NCBI GenBank assembly: GCA_019240475.1
Contig: JAFAYI010000031.1
Location: forward strand, 310,001 to 374,000
DNA length: 64,000 nt
Source: Acidobacteriaceae bacterium
GTDB taxonomy: Bacteria > Acidobacteriota > Terriglobia > Bryobacterales > Bryobacteraceae
Direction of reading: 5' to 3'
Made by a program: the position numbers and the translations under genes. Below the pieces are notes generated by a model. It had not been told where the DNA came from, made no database searches, and worked only from the letters and a program-made list of their open reading frames with translations. This document shows, one piece after another, positions 1-9,506 of the stretch (positions within the stretch are counted from its first letter, which is position 1; each line of letters starts with the position of its first letter).

Positions 1-23
1 GGTCAGAGGCTGCAACAATACGT

Positions 24-689
24 ATGGATGATTTCCGGCCGTTGGCCTGGTTTCAAGCACTCCGAACACCACGCGCCTCGAAGATCTTGCTACTGATTGG
101 CGTGTTGGAATTCGCCGTTGTGGGGTTAATTGCCGGCGGTGTCCAAGCTATTGCGGGCGAGACGGCGCGCAGAGAACAGCTATTTCAGATCCTCGCGCTC
201 GTGCTCAGTGGGGCCTTCATTCCGTTCATCGTGCGAAGGGCCGGCCCTCGAACGATGCAGTGGCTTCTAGGCGATTCAGAAAAACCACTCCGATTCATCC
301 GTCGATTCTTGGGTCTCCTCGGACTCGGCTTCGCAGCCTTCGGGCTTTATGAGGCGATTCTGTGGGTATTCTTTCACGGCAACAGAGATTGGTTCGCCTT
401 CTCCGAAGCTGTTTTCGAATCTCGTAGTCGCGAGCATTTCCTTCTGCTCGGTGGACTGACGTTGTGCTGGCCCTTCTTCACATTCTTCTGGATCGTTATG
501 CAAGTAGGTGGGCTGGCGCTGTGGTGCATAGTGTTCTTGGCCGTGGCGGAGCTGGTCCTGAAATTCCTGCGCGCTTGTGCTTGGCGCATCGTCGAATACA
601 ACAAAGGCGCATTCGCGGCCATAACATTAATCGTGACGGCGGTGGTCGGAATTGTGGACTTCCTACTGAAGAGCCGCCATCCCAAGTGA
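24..689 (+). CDS. Multi-pass membrane protein of unknown function
   Basis: A 221-residue protein with about five to six hydrophobic segments, roughly at residues 20-43, 55-72, 95-118, 138-160, 163-182 and 197-216. They are separated by short basic loops, so it is very likely an inner-membrane protein. No family motif or catalytic signature is recognised. The frame is open back to the left window edge, so the ATG used here may be internal to a longer gene. The 480 bases downstream carry no convincing gene, so it has no operon partner inside the window. The uniform hydrophobic pattern makes a real gene more likely than a chance frame, but the start is uncertain. Confidence 0.6.
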   Translation: MDDFRPLAWFQALRTPRASKILLLIGVLEFAVVGLIAGGVQAIAGETARREQLFQILALVLSGAFIPFIVRRAGPRTMQWLLGDSEKPLRFIRRFLGLLGLGFAAFGLYEAILWVFFHGNRDWFAFSEAVFESRSREHFLLLGGLTLCWPFFTFFWIVMQVGGLALWCIVFLAVAELVLKFLRACAWRIVEYNKGAFAAITLIVTAVVGIVDFLLKSRHPK

Positions 690-1169
690 GTCTTCGGGAC
701 TGCGTGACACTCCACTTGTTGAATGTTGTGTTCACGCATCACACCGGTATAGATTGCGGAATTTTGAGTGCTCACGTCGAGAGGCGGGCGAACACCGAGC
801 CACGGATTAGTAACGCTAAACGCGCTTTCTTCCCCTAAATCTTCCAATCCCGGGCTCTCTGCACAGCTTGCTCTAACTGGCCGTGCGGATCACCATTCCC
901 AAGTGGCAACTGGGCGAACGAAAATTCACGCCGTTTAACATCCGCTAATCGCCCGCGCTACTCCCATCCCGCCGCCCCATCCTCAACAGCCTCGCCCCCT
1001 GGTCACAAGCCCGCATAATTTCCCCATCTCCTATCGTTCCAATCGCTTGCCCGCGCCCCGCACCCTCGCCCTAAATCACCCCACGCTAACCTCCAGTCAA
1101 AGCAGTGACTCCTTTGCGCGGCCGAAATCTCGGTGGACATCGGCCGCGCTAAATCTGGAAAGGACCGCC
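690..1169. other. Gene-free stretch
   Basis: No reading frame here has protein-like composition; the short open frames are shadows or chance. No RNA gene, array or long repeat was seen. A promoter for the gene at 1170 should lie in the last part, but no clear -35/-10 pair is visible. Confidence 0.5.
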
Positions 1170-1913
1170 ATGCCCACTCCCACCCAAATCGCAGCCAATC
1201 GGAAGAACGCTCAGCTCTCCACCGGCCCCACTTCGCCCGAAGGCAAGGCCACGTCATCTCTCAATGCCGTCAAAACCGGTCTCACCGGCCGTACTGTCCT
1301 GCTTCCCGGTGACGATGCCTCGCTCTACGAAGCTCACGTCGCCGCCTTCTTCTCGCGCCATCAACCCGCCGGCGACGAGGAGTGCAATCTCGTCCAGTCC
1401 CTCGCCGACACCGAGTGGCGTCTGCTCCGCATCCCGGCCCTCGAATTCGGCATCTACGCCGTCGGCCGCCTCGAATTCGCAAACGAGTTCCCCGCCGAGC
1501 AACCCGACTCCCGCAAGCACCTGATCGAGGCCAAAATCTTCCTCGCCTACCAGCGCCAGCTCAACAATCTTTCTATCCAGGAGTGCCGCCTCCGCCGCCA
1601 GCGCGAGAAGGACGCCGCCGCCCTGCGCCAACTCCAGGAAAATCGCCGCCGCCGTCACGAGCGCGCAGAGCGTCTTCGCTTTAGCGCATCGGCGCCCGTT
1701 GTGCGCGATCCAAGGGAATCCCGCCTCGACGAAGCCGCCCGCCAATACATCGCCGCCGTCCACCAGGAACGGCACATGGAATGGGAGCCCGACGAAAATG
1801 GGTTCGAATTTTCAATGACGGAAGTCGAAGTCCGCGCCATCGAGCTCGAACCCGACCTCTTCGCCTCTTGGGCTGAAGAAAACGAAGCTCAAGACCCCAG
1901 GAATGCTGCCTGA
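1170..1913 (+). CDS. Acidobacterial conserved hypothetical protein (NAQLSTGPTSPEGKA family)
   Basis: The ATG at 1170 is preceded by a GGAAAGGA-like ribosome site, and the protein then starts with the recognisable ANRKNAQLSTGP motif, which continues into TSPEGKA and NAVKTGLTG. This N-terminal signature belongs to a family common in Acidobacteria (Solibacter-type genomes) and Planctomycetes, with no known function. An earlier in-frame ATG at 1047 would add 41 residues with no family resemblance and is not used. The middle (residues ~150-190) is very rich in Arg, Gln and Glu and probably forms a long helix or coiled coil. There is no signal peptide or membrane segment. It stands alone on the plus strand. 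Confidence 0.75.
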   Translation: MPTPTQIAANRKNAQLSTGPTSPEGKATSSLNAVKTGLTGRTVLLPGDDASLYEAHVAAFFSRHQPAGDEECNLVQSLADTEWRLLRIPALEFGIYAVGRLEFANEFPAEQPDSRKHLIEAKIFLAYQRQLNNLSIQECRLRRQREKDAAALRQLQENRRRRHERAERLRFSASAPVVRDPRESRLDEAARQYIAAVHQERHMEWEPDENGFEFSMTEVEVRAIELEPDLFASWAEENEAQDPRNAA

Positions 1914-2122
1914 TGTCTCCCGGTGATTCGGTCGATTCCGCCCACCCTGGCGCTCGCCTCCCTGCAGGTTCGCCGCCTTGTAAACGGCCCCTCGCAGTCC
2001 GCTCCCGCGCCGACCTTTGCCCCGGCAGTTCCTGAGAGTTACACGCGCCACCCCCTACTTCTTTGCTTGACAGCCCCGCCTAGCTTGGTCAGACTTAAGG
2101 TGATTTCTGGGAGGAGGTTCTT

Positions 2123-3436
2123 TTGAGGTTTGTCGTTGCGCTGCTCGCGGCGCCCTTGTTTACCTGCAGGTTGTTTGCCCAGGTGCCCGCTCCGCCCCCT
2201 ACTACAACTTCCGATCAGTCGCCATCGGCCAATCCCATTACCTCGCTTGCCAGCGAGTTCCTCGATCACGACTTCTTCAACTATTTCCTCTTCGCAAACG
2301 GCGTCTATGACAGCCAGCCTCTAACGGTCGGAGGGCGCAACGTCAACCAAGGCGGGTGGGGCTTCGATGGCGGCGGCGGCGCCGATGCCTTCAAACAGTT
2401 CCGGGACGGCTTCATCTCGTTCGGCTATCGCGGCGATTACCGTGATTACTCCAGCTCCTTTTATCCGAGCGGCACCGATCAAAGCCTTTCTTTCGCCTAT
2501 CAAAAACGGCTGAACCGGAGATGGAGCTTTACCGTGAACGCCAACGCCGGTATCTTCCTTTATGGTGGAACCTATTTCGCGGCCCAGCCCTCCGAAGTCG
2601 ACTACGTTCAGCCAAACCCCTTCAGCTCGGAATCGAAATTCCTCGCCGGCGGCCTCGCGCTGTCCTACCGCCAGACCCGGCGGCTCAGCTACGTCTTCAC
2701 CGGCAACTTCTTCCTGAACCGGTACAACATCGCGGGTTCCATCGGAGCCACTGGCCTTACCGGTTCCGCTTCCGCGCTTTACCGTCTCACCGGTCCCACC
2801 ACGGTTGGCGGTACCTACTCGCACAGCTATTTCACCTACCAGCTCGGCGCCGGCCAGGCCCAGGCAGACACCTTCGTCGGTACAATCTCTCATTCCTTTC
2901 ATGACCGCTGGTCCGCCAGCGTTTCGGCGGGCGTCACCAGGACCGACACCAACGGAACCATCACGGTTCCGGTTCTGGTCGAAGAAGGAAGCAACCTGAT
3001 TCCCGGTTATGCCGTAGGCCATTACAGCCGCGTCTCGACGTTTCCTTCCGTAATCGCCAACGTCACCCGCACCATGCGCCGTTCCTCCATCAACGTTAGC
3101 GGCGGCCAGAACATCGCCTCCGGCAATGGCGTGTATCTCGCTTCCGAGAACCGCTTCCTCAACGGCTATTACTCCTACAGCATGCGCCACTCGAACCTCA
3201 GCTTCGGCGGCGGCATGTCGCACCTGACCAGTGTGGCGAACGCCGTCTCCTATACATACTCCTCGGGCTCGTTCAGCGGTTCGTACGCCTACAACCTGAT
3301 GCGGCATCTCGGCTTGAACTTCCGCTACGATTATGTGCGCTACGGCAGCTTTGGGAGTGTTCACGATGTCACCGACAATCGCCTGACGTTCGGCGTCTAT
3401 TTCAGTTCGAAATCGGTGCCCCTGACCTTGTTCTAG
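2123..3436 (+). CDS. Secreted outer-membrane beta-barrel protein
   Basis: The start is a TTG with a strong GGGAGGAGG ribosome site just upstream. The 437-residue product begins with a signal peptide (hydrophobic run, cleavage probably after LFAQ near residue 20). The mature part is built of alternating short strands rich in Tyr, Ser, Gly and Asn (e.g. SFGYRGDYRDY, YSYSMRHSNLSFGGGMSHL), and the last residues end in an aromatic (TLF). This is the usual picture of an outer-membrane beta-barrel, probably with about 16-18 strands. No specific porin family is recognised. The next gene begins about 25 bases later on the same strand, so the two are probably co-transcribed. Confidence 0.7.
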   Translation: MRFVVALLAAPLFTCRLFAQVPAPPPTTTSDQSPSANPITSLASEFLDHDFFNYFLFANGVYDSQPLTVGGRNVNQGGWGFDGGGGADAFKQFRDGFISFGYRGDYRDYSSSFYPSGTDQSLSFAYQKRLNRRWSFTVNANAGIFLYGGTYFAAQPSEVDYVQPNPFSSESKFLAGGLALSYRQTRRLSYVFTGNFFLNRYNIAGSIGATGLTGSASALYRLTGPTTVGGTYSHSYFTYQLGAGQAQADTFVGTISHSFHDRWSASVSAGVTRTDTNGTITVPVLVEEGSNLIPGYAVGHYSRVSTFPSVIANVTRTMRRSSINVSGGQNIASGNGVYLASENRFLNGYYSYSMRHSNLSFGGGMSHLTSVANAVSYTYSSGSFSGSYAYNLMRHLGLNFRYDYVRYGSFGSVHDVTDNRLTFGVYFSSKSVPLTLF

Positions 3437-3461
3437 CCCGGTGCTTGTTAAAGAGGCGGCC

Positions 3462-4883
3462 ATGTTGCGCGCTGCATGCTTGCTTGTCCTGGCTCAAGGC
3501 CTGCTGCCCGGCGCGGAACATTGGATCAAGCTCGCCTCGCCGCATTTCCGTATGTATACGACCGCCGGCCAGGGCAAAGCCGTGGACGCCCTTCGCACCT
3601 TCGAAGAAGCGCGCGACTTCTTCGCCTCTACCGGCCCTTCGAAAGCTCTGCCCGATCTTCCCGTCGACATCGTCGCTTTCGATTCGGAAAAACAATACGA
3701 GCCCTACCGCACTAATAGAAATTCCTTCGCCTATTACCAGCGCAGCCGTAAATGCGACTACATCGTCATGCAGCAGCTCGGCCGCGATTACTTCCCGGCC
3801 GCCATTCACGAGTACACGCATCTGTTCATCGAACACCTGGATCTTCACCTGCCTTTGTGGCTGAACGAGGGTTTGGCGGACGTCTACTCGTCCCTAGAGA
3901 GCCGGAACAATAAACTCATGGTCGGCACGCCGCCTCCCGGCCGCCTCAACGCTCTTGCGGCTCTCGGCCCTCTCGATGTGCGTGTCCTAATCGACGCCGG
4001 CCGCGACTCCAAGTACTACAACAAGCAGGACGCCATGGCGCAGTTCTACGCCCAGAGCTGGGAGCTCGCTCACATGCTCCTGTTGAGCAAGAACTATCGC
4101 AAGGGATTTCCCCAATTCCTGAACGAAATCTCCGAAGGCAAGCCTGCCGCGCAGGTATTCGCCGACGTGTATCGCAAGAGTCTCGACGACGTGAATGGGG
4201 ATCTCCGAAGCTATTTCTCGGGACCGCGAATCGCGGTCACCCTGTTCGACATCCATCTGGACGAGAAGCAGCTCAAGCCCGACGTTTCCGAGCCTTCCCA
4301 GTTCGAATTGGACCTTGTGCTCGCCGACCTGCTTTCCACCCATCCTCAAACCGCCGCCCAGGCTCAAGCGCGCCTGGAGCAGCTCGCCGCGCAAGCGCCC
4401 CGTAATCCGGACGTGCAGGAGTCTCTCGCATATGCCGCGTGGGGGCGGAACGATCTGCAGGCTGCCCGGCAACACTTCGATTCGGCCGTGGAAGACGGTA
4501 GCAAGAGCGCCAGAATGTTGTTCAACTATGCCGGGCTGCTGCACCAGATGCGCGCCCCGCCCGAGCAGTTGATCGCTCTCTTGCAACAGGCCCTTGTTCT
4601 GGCGCCCAACCTGTATGAAGCCCGCTACGACCTGGTCCTGGAGGCCGTTCGCGCCAATCAATGCGGAACCGCCATCACCGCCGGCGCCCCTATCAAAACC
4701 GTAACGCACGAACGCGCCTTTTCCTTGTTCTCTTCGGAAGCGTACTGCCAATGGAAATTGGGCAATGCAAACGACGGCCGGAAGCTCGCCGAAAAGGCCA
4801 GGCAGTACGCAAGCACCCCGGAGGAGACCAAGCGAATGGACGATTTTCTCGAACAGATGAATCGGGTCCATCCCCCGCAATAG
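3462..4883 (+). CDS. Secreted gluzincin-like metallopeptidase with C-terminal TPR region
   Basis: ATG at 3462, chosen over an in-frame GTG at 3441 because it starts directly on a signal peptide (LLVLAQGLLPGAEH). Residues 106-110 read HEYTH, the HExxH zinc-binding motif, and a second acidic ligand is offered by NEGLAD (Glu126). This spacing resembles the gluzincin/DUF1570-type peptidases common in Acidobacteria. From about residue 270 the sequence becomes Ala/Leu-rich helical repeats of TPR type. The protein probably acts outside the cytoplasm, in the periplasm or on the surface. It follows the beta-barrel gene closely and precedes the response regulator. Peptidase activity is inferred from the motif only. 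Confidence 0.7.
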   Translation: MLRAACLLVLAQGLLPGAEHWIKLASPHFRMYTTAGQGKAVDALRTFEEARDFFASTGPSKALPDLPVDIVAFDSEKQYEPYRTNRNSFAYYQRSRKCDYIVMQQLGRDYFPAAIHEYTHLFIEHLDLHLPLWLNEGLADVYSSLESRNNKLMVGTPPPGRLNALAALGPLDVRVLIDAGRDSKYYNKQDAMAQFYAQSWELAHMLLLSKNYRKGFPQFLNEISEGKPAAQVFADVYRKSLDDVNGDLRSYFSGPRIAVTLFDIHLDEKQLKPDVSEPSQFELDLVLADLLSTHPQTAAQAQARLEQLAAQAPRNPDVQESLAYAAWGRNDLQAARQHFDSAVEDGSKSARMLFNYAGLLHQMRAPPEQLIALLQQALVLAPNLYEARYDLVLEAVRANQCGTAITAGAPIKTVTHERAFSLFSSEAYCQWKLGNANDGRKLAEKARQYASTPEETKRMDDFLEQMNRVHPPQ

Positions 4884-4904
4884 AATGGCTGTTGCGGAGG
4901 AAAC

Positions 4905-5396
4905 ATGGAAAACGTTCGGCAGGATCCCGGAGGATCGCCCGATCGCCTGGATGTCTTGATTGTTGAGAACGATCCGGCCGCTGCCCGCCTCACCAAAGAG
5001 GCGTTTCGCGAGGCCGGGCTGATGGAAGGCGTCCTCAGCGTTCGTGACGGCGACGAGGCCTTGGCCTATCTGCGGCGGGAACAACAATACAAGGAACATC
5101 CGCATCCCGACGTCATCTTCCTCGATCTTCATCTGCCGAAGAAGTCGGGCCTCGAAGTCTTGAACGAGATCAAGTCGAATGCGCAATTCAAGGTGATCCC
5201 GGTGGTCGTCGTCTCCGGCTCAGCCGATCCGAGCGAGATCCGCAAAGCCTATGAGCTGCACGCTAACTGCTACATTCGCAAGCCGGACGATCTGCATCAG
5301 TTCCTCCGCTTCATCGCTGCCTGCTATGAGTTTTGGGGCGCCGTCGTCGAGCTTCCGCCGGAATCCGAGCTGGTGAATGGAGCGGCAGGCGCGTAG
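4905..5396 (+). CDS. Single-domain response regulator (Rcp1-like receiver)
   Basis: A CheY-like receiver domain fills almost the whole 163-residue protein. The acidic pocket is in VLIVENDP (residues ~17-24), the phospho-accepting Asp74 is in IFLDLHLP, the conserved Ser is in VVVSGSAD, and the switch Lys is in CYIRKPDD. The insertion around QQYKEHPHPDVI is typical of the Rcp1-type regulators that pair with phytochrome-like or hybrid histidine kinases. There is no output domain, so it must act by protein contact. No histidine kinase lies nearby. It sits 21 bases after the peptidase gene on the same strand. Confidence 0.9.
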   Translation: MENVRQDPGGSPDRLDVLIVENDPAAARLTKEAFREAGLMEGVLSVRDGDEALAYLRREQQYKEHPHPDVIFLDLHLPKKSGLEVLNEIKSNAQFKVIPVVVVSGSADPSEIRKAYELHANCYIRKPDDLHQFLRFIAACYEFWGAVVELPPESELVNGAAGA

Positions 5397-5478
5397 CGAT
5401 TGAGCCGCCATTCGGCGCTCCAATCCGCCCATTTTTGCTGCAATTAGAGAACCACCTGCGCCGCTATACTGAAGGGGC

Positions 5479-7179
5479 GTGAAGCAGGTCGGCCGCTATC
5501 AGATCCTCGAAGAACTGGGTCGCGGCGCGATGGGAGTAGTCTATAAAGCGCTTGATCCGGCCATCGGGCGGACGGTCGCCATCAAGACGATTCGGCTCAG
5601 CGACCTCGCCGATCCTCAGGAGCGCAGGCGCGTTCATGAGCGTCTCCTGCGGGAAGCGCAATCGGCGGGGATGCTTTCGCACCCTAACATCGTCACCATT
5701 TACGACGTTCTCGAACAGGAAGATTTCGCCTATGTGTTCATGGAGTACGTCAACGGGCGCTCGCTCGAAAGTTTAGAGCAGACCGGCGCGCTGCCCGAAG
5801 GCGACACGCTGCTGCGCTATTTGCGGCAAGTGGCCGACGCGCTCGATTACGCGCACCGTAAGGGCGTCGTTCATCGCGACATCAAGCCCGCCAATATTCT
5901 GATCTCCGAATCCGGGCCCGGCGTTGAGCGGCTGGCGAAGATCGCCGATTTCGGCGTCGCCAAGTTTGCCTCTCATGAAATGACGCACAGCGGCTCGATG
6001 ATCGGCACGCCCAGCTACATGTCGCCGGAGCAGATTCAAGGCATGACGGTGGATGGGAAATCCGATCAGTTCTCGCTCGGCGTTCTGGTCTATGAACTCA
6101 TCTGCGGCGAGAAGCCGTTCGCCGGCGACAGCCTGCCCGCCCTGTTTTACGCCATCTGCAAGCAGGAACCGAAGCCCCCGCGCGAAGTGAACCCGAGCGT
6201 TGGCGACACGGTTTCAAGAGTCCTGGACAGAGCGCTGTCCAAGAGCGCATCACAGCGCTTCGAGACCTGCGGGGATTTCGTGGGCGCGCTCGGAATTGCG
6301 TTGGGGGAACACAAAGACTGGACGCCTGTGGCGCGGCCGGCCGCCGTGAGAAGCGAACCGGCGCAGCCCGTTATTGTCCGAGCCGCGCCTGCGGCCGCCA
6401 CGGTTGCTCCTGTTTACGAACTGCCGCCGCGAGCGAGAAGGCGGCGCGATGAAGACGAGAATGCCGCTCCCGCGCGGCGGTCGCTGATCGGGACTATTAC
6501 AACTGTGCTTGCCGTTTGCCTCGCCATTGCCGGAGCTATTGTTTTCATCGTGCGATCGAATTCGGGTCCAGCGGTGCCGGTGCAGGTGCTCGATCCAAAC
6601 GCCGGGCCGGCAACACCGCCGCCCGAGGCTGCCAAGGAAGTAAAGACCGGAGCGCCGAAAGCCGAACAGCCGACCGTCGCGTCATCCCCAGCTTCGAACA
6701 AGGCCAAGCCGGCCGCGGTTGCGAAGTCCCAGACTCCCGCGCCCGCGAGTCAGGCTGCAAATGAAACCGGCGGCGTCGCGGATATCGAGTTGCTGAGCGA
6801 TCCCGTGGGCGCCAAGATCGTCGTCGACGACAGGGCCGATGCCTCGTGTACCGCGCCCTGCACCATGTCCCTGCCCAATGGCCGGCACACTCTCACCGCC
6901 GAATTGAATGGATATGCTCTGGCTCGCCGCATCTTCTCGATTCCCGGAGACGCCAGCATGTTTATCGCTATGAGCCGCAGTACTGGAGTCGTCTTCGTGA
7001 CATCTACTCCCGCCGGCGCAACCATTTATGTGGATGGCAAGCCATATGGACGCACGCCCTCCACTTTGCGCCTCACCGCCGGAACTCATCAGTTAGTGGT
7101 CGCCAACGGATCCATGCAGCGCGAAGATACAGTCACCATTCAAAACGACGGATTCGAATCGAGAAGCTTTCGCTTCTAG
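5479..7179 (+). CDS. PknB-type serine/threonine kinase with two extracytoplasmic PEGA repeats
   Basis: GTG start at 5479. Residues ~7-270 are a Hanks-type kinase domain: glycine loop GRGAMGVVY, ATP lysine Lys36 (VAIKT), catalytic loop HRDIKPANI with Asp134, and DFG Asp157. All key residues are present, so it should be active. A Pro/Ala-rich linker leads to one transmembrane helix at about residues 332-355. Outside the membrane, two PEGA domains follow a second Pro/Ala/Lys-rich linker: one around SDPVGAKIVVD and one around STPAGATIYVDG. PEGA repeats are common on the outer face of such kinases and are thought to bind envelope components. It is convergent with the P1 peptidase gene, with only 14 bases between stops. 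Confidence 0.93.
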   Translation: MKQVGRYQILEELGRGAMGVVYKALDPAIGRTVAIKTIRLSDLADPQERRRVHERLLREAQSAGMLSHPNIVTIYDVLEQEDFAYVFMEYVNGRSLESLEQTGALPEGDTLLRYLRQVADALDYAHRKGVVHRDIKPANILISESGPGVERLAKIADFGVAKFASHEMTHSGSMIGTPSYMSPEQIQGMTVDGKSDQFSLGVLVYELICGEKPFAGDSLPALFYAICKQEPKPPREVNPSVGDTVSRVLDRALSKSASQRFETCGDFVGALGIALGEHKDWTPVARPAAVRSEPAQPVIVRAAPAAATVAPVYELPPRARRRRDEDENAAPARRSLIGTITTVLAVCLAIAGAIVFIVRSNSGPAVPVQVLDPNAGPATPPPEAAKEVKTGAPKAEQPTVASSPASNKAKPAAVAKSQTPAPASQAANETGGVADIELLSDPVGAKIVVDDRADASCTAPCTMSLPNGRHTLTAELNGYALARRIFSIPGDASMFIAMSRSTGVVFVTSTPAGATIYVDGKPYGRTPSTLRLTAGTHQLVVANGSMQREDTVTIQNDGFESRSFRF

Positions 7180-7193
7180 CAATTGAAATCGGA

Positions 7194-8270
7194 TTAGCCC
7201 GCCGCGGCGGGCATGTCGCGATGAGCGGGAAAACCCGGGATGCCGGCGGCGGTGAGCACGGCGCGATTGATGGCGCGCGCCATCGCCTCGGCCGCCACCG
7301 AGCCGATGACGGTTGTACTGGTCTTCACGCGAATCTCGCCGGTTGCAGTCGCGAAGATGGTGTCGCCGTCATACGCGGTGTGCGTGGGATTGATGGTGCG
7401 GGCAAATCCGTCATGCGACATCTGCGCCACTTTGGTGCATTCGTCTTTGGTCAGAAAAGCATTCGTGGCGATGATGCCGACCGTGGTGTGCGCGCCCAGG
7501 CGCGTGCCGGGCGTTGCGCCTTGCATGATCTGGCGAATCGCGTCGGCGAACCCCTGTCCGTCTTCCGAGCGCGCGCCCGCCAGAATCTTTCCCGTCCGGT
7601 GATCGCGCACATCGCCCACTGAATTCACGCCGGCGACTGCGCCGACAATCAGGCCGGTGTCGCCGATGCGGATGCTCGCGGTGCCGAACCCGCTCTTCAT
7701 CGCGAACTTATTGCCGAACAACTTGCCAACCGTCGCGCCCGCGCCCACGCCGATGTTGCCTTCGGCCGGCGGCGCATTCGTGGCAGCTTCGCAAGCCGCA
7801 TACCCGGCGCGCGCATCGGGCCGGATCTTTTCGTCGCCGACCTCCAGATCGAAAATGACAGCGGCCGGCACGATCGGCACCACGCCGACGCCCACCGGAA
7901 AGCCCATGCGGTGCTCCTCGCAATACTGCATGACGCCGGCGGCTGCATCGAGCCCATAGGAACTGCCGCCCGTCAGCAGAATGGCGTTGACGCTCTGCAC
8001 GGTGTTAATAGGATTTAGCAGATCGGTTTCGCGAGTGCCCGGCGCCGCCCCGCGTACATCCACGCCCGCCGCCGCTCCACGGTCGAAGAGCACGACGGTG
8101 CAGCCGGTGGGCCGGCGCGAGTCGGTGAAGTGACCGACTCGCAAACCGCCGACGTCTGTGATGGCGCCATGTCTGCGATCGGCATCTTCGCCGGTCTGCG
8201 CCCCGAGCGGCGCAAGAGCGCTTGCGAGCGCCGCGCCGCTGAGAAACGCGCGCCGTGGCAAAGAAGGCAT
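7194..8270 (-). CDS. P1-family (S58, DmpA-like) peptidase, exported
   Basis: A 358-residue protein resembling the L-aminopeptidase/D-esterase (DmpA/P1) family. Recognisable blocks are GGLRVGHFTD near the N terminus, LTGGSSYGLDAAAGVM, the glycine-rich GNIGVGAGATVGK and HTTVGIIATNA. In this N-terminal-nucleophile family the last block lies where the precursor self-cleaves and frees a Ser/Thr nucleophile. The N terminus RRAFLSGAALASALA looks like a Tat-type signal, so the enzyme is probably periplasmic. It likely hydrolyses N-terminal amino acids from small peptides or amides. It is divergent from the MFS gene with only about 24 bases between starts, so the two may share a control region or be peptide-related functionally. 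Confidence 0.85.
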   Translation of the reverse strand: MPSLPRRAFLSGAALASALAPLGAQTGEDADRRHGAITDVGGLRVGHFTDSRRPTGCTVVLFDRGAAAGVDVRGAAPGTRETDLLNPINTVQSVNAILLTGGSSYGLDAAAGVMQYCEEHRMGFPVGVGVVPIVPAAVIFDLEVGDEKIRPDARAGYAACEAATNAPPAEGNIGVGAGATVGKLFGNKFAMKSGFGTASIRIGDTGLIVGAVAGVNSVGDVRDHRTGKILAGARSEDGQGFADAIRQIMQGATPGTRLGAHTTVGIIATNAFLTKDECTKVAQMSHDGFARTINPTHTAYDGDTIFATATGEIRVKTSTTVIGSVAAEAMARAINRAVLTAAGIPGFPAHRDMPAAAG

Positions 8271-8294
8271 ATCTGATCATAGACTTTGGCGCGC

Positions 8295-9506
8295 ATGCGA
8301 ATAGACGGATTGAGATGGGTCGCCTACATGGTGTTCGTCGTGTCTTCCATCCTCAACTATCTTGACCGGCAACTCATCGCCGCATTGGCGCCGCTCATCA
8401 TGGCCGAGATGCATCTCACCCAAGCCGCCTTCGGGCTTCTGATCTCGGTCTTCTCGGTCGCATATGCCGCAAGCTCGCTCGCGGCCGGCTGGTTTATCGA
8501 TCGCGCCGGAGTCAATCGCGCCATCTCGACGGCCGTGGCCTGGTGGTCTCTGGCCGGTCTGTGTACCAGCGTGGCGAAGAGTTTTGCCGGACTGGCCGCG
8601 TGCCGGACGGCGCTCGGAATCGGAGAATCGGCGGGCGTGCCGGCCGTGGGCAAGGTCAACGCCATGTATCTGAAACCGGCCGAGCGCGCGCTCGGAACTG
8701 CCGCCAACCAGATCGGCTTGAGCCTCGGCGCTGCCAGCGCGGCGCTGTGGGTGGGCGTCGCCATCGCCTACGGCTGGCGCATGCCGTTTCTGATTACCGG
8801 ATTGTGCGGTCTTCTTTGGATCCCACTATGGCTCGCGGTAAGCCGTGCGATCCCTCCGAGTGAGCCCCCCGCCAGACCACCCCAACGCCGCTCCGAATGG
8901 ACCATCTTGGGCTCGCGCCCGCTCATTCTTCTGGTCGTAGCCAACGTGTTGTGGATGGGCGCCTACGCGCTTTGGTCCAGTTGGACGACTCTTTACTTGA
9001 CGCATGTGCACCATGTCTCGCTGCTGCAGTCGGTGTCCTATATATGGATTCCCCCGCTTGTGTCGAATGCTGGCGGCTTCTTTGGAGGCTGGCTGTCCTG
9101 GCGCTCGATCCGGGGAGGCGCGAATCCGGTGACCGCGCGGCGGAGAGCGGTATGGGTGAGCGCGGCCGGAGCGCTCGTGACGCTCGCGCTCCCGTTTGCG
9201 CCCGATGCGGGCTGGGCCACGGCGCTCATCTCGGCCAGCTTTTTCTTCGTGCTGGCGGGAAGCGTGAACATCTACGCCCTGCCGATCGACATCTTCGGGG
9301 CGGCGCGTTCCGGACTCGCGATCTCGGCGCTCACCTGCGCATTTGGAGTGCTGCAGACCGCGATCTCGCCGGTCATCGGCTATCTATCGGACCATCGGCT
9401 ATACACGCAAGTGATTTGGCTCGTCACCGCGCCGCTCATCGCAAGCGCGCTGGTGCTGATGGGAATCAAGGAAGAAAGCTTTCGATCAGATCGGCCGCCC
9501 GCCTGA
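8295..9506 (+). CDS. MFS transporter (anion:cation symporter-like)
   Basis: A 12-helix major facilitator of about 403 residues. The N-terminal half has the family pattern NYLDRQLIAALAP, then a helix 2-3 loop with GWFIDRAGVNR and a helix 4 region GIGESAGVPAVGK, as seen in ACS-type transporters of hexuronates, tartrate and other organic anions. The substrate cannot be read from the sequence. ATG at 8295 is preferred to TTG at 8286. Its last 41 bases overlap, on the opposite strand, the 3' end of the glycosyltransferase gene. Confidence 0.85.
   Translation: MRIDGLRWVAYMVFVVSSILNYLDRQLIAALAPLIMAEMHLTQAAFGLLISVFSVAYAASSLAAGWFIDRAGVNRAISTAVAWWSLAGLCTSVAKSFAGLAACRTALGIGESAGVPAVGKVNAMYLKPAERALGTAANQIGLSLGAASAALWVGVAIAYGWRMPFLITGLCGLLWIPLWLAVSRAIPPSEPPARPPQRRSEWTILGSRPLILLVVANVLWMGAYALWSSWTTLYLTHVHHVSLLQSVSYIWIPPLVSNAGGFFGGWLSWRSIRGGANPVTARRRAVWVSAAGALVTLALPFAPDAGWATALISASFFFVLAGSVNIYALPIDIFGAARSGLAISALTCAFGVLQTAISPVIGYLSDHRLYTQVIWLVTAPLIASALVLMGIKEESFRSDRPPA

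Noticed and set aside
2321..3463. Long minus-strand open frame antisense to the beta-barrel gene
   Set aside because: Its translation is Val/Ala/Gly/Glu-biased in the way of a GC-rich complement strand, while the plus frame has a signal peptide, ribosome site and beta-barrel pattern.
3987..5186. 399-codon minus-strand open frame opposite the gluzincin-TPR and response regulator genes
   Set aside because: It crosses two well-supported plus-strand genes and has no family motif; shadow.
7197..7212. Perfect 16-base palindrome GCCCGCCGCGGCGGGC
   Set aside because: It encodes the Pro-Ala-Ala-Ala-Gly end of the P1 peptidase and lacks a T-tract; possible weak hairpin but not supported as a terminator.
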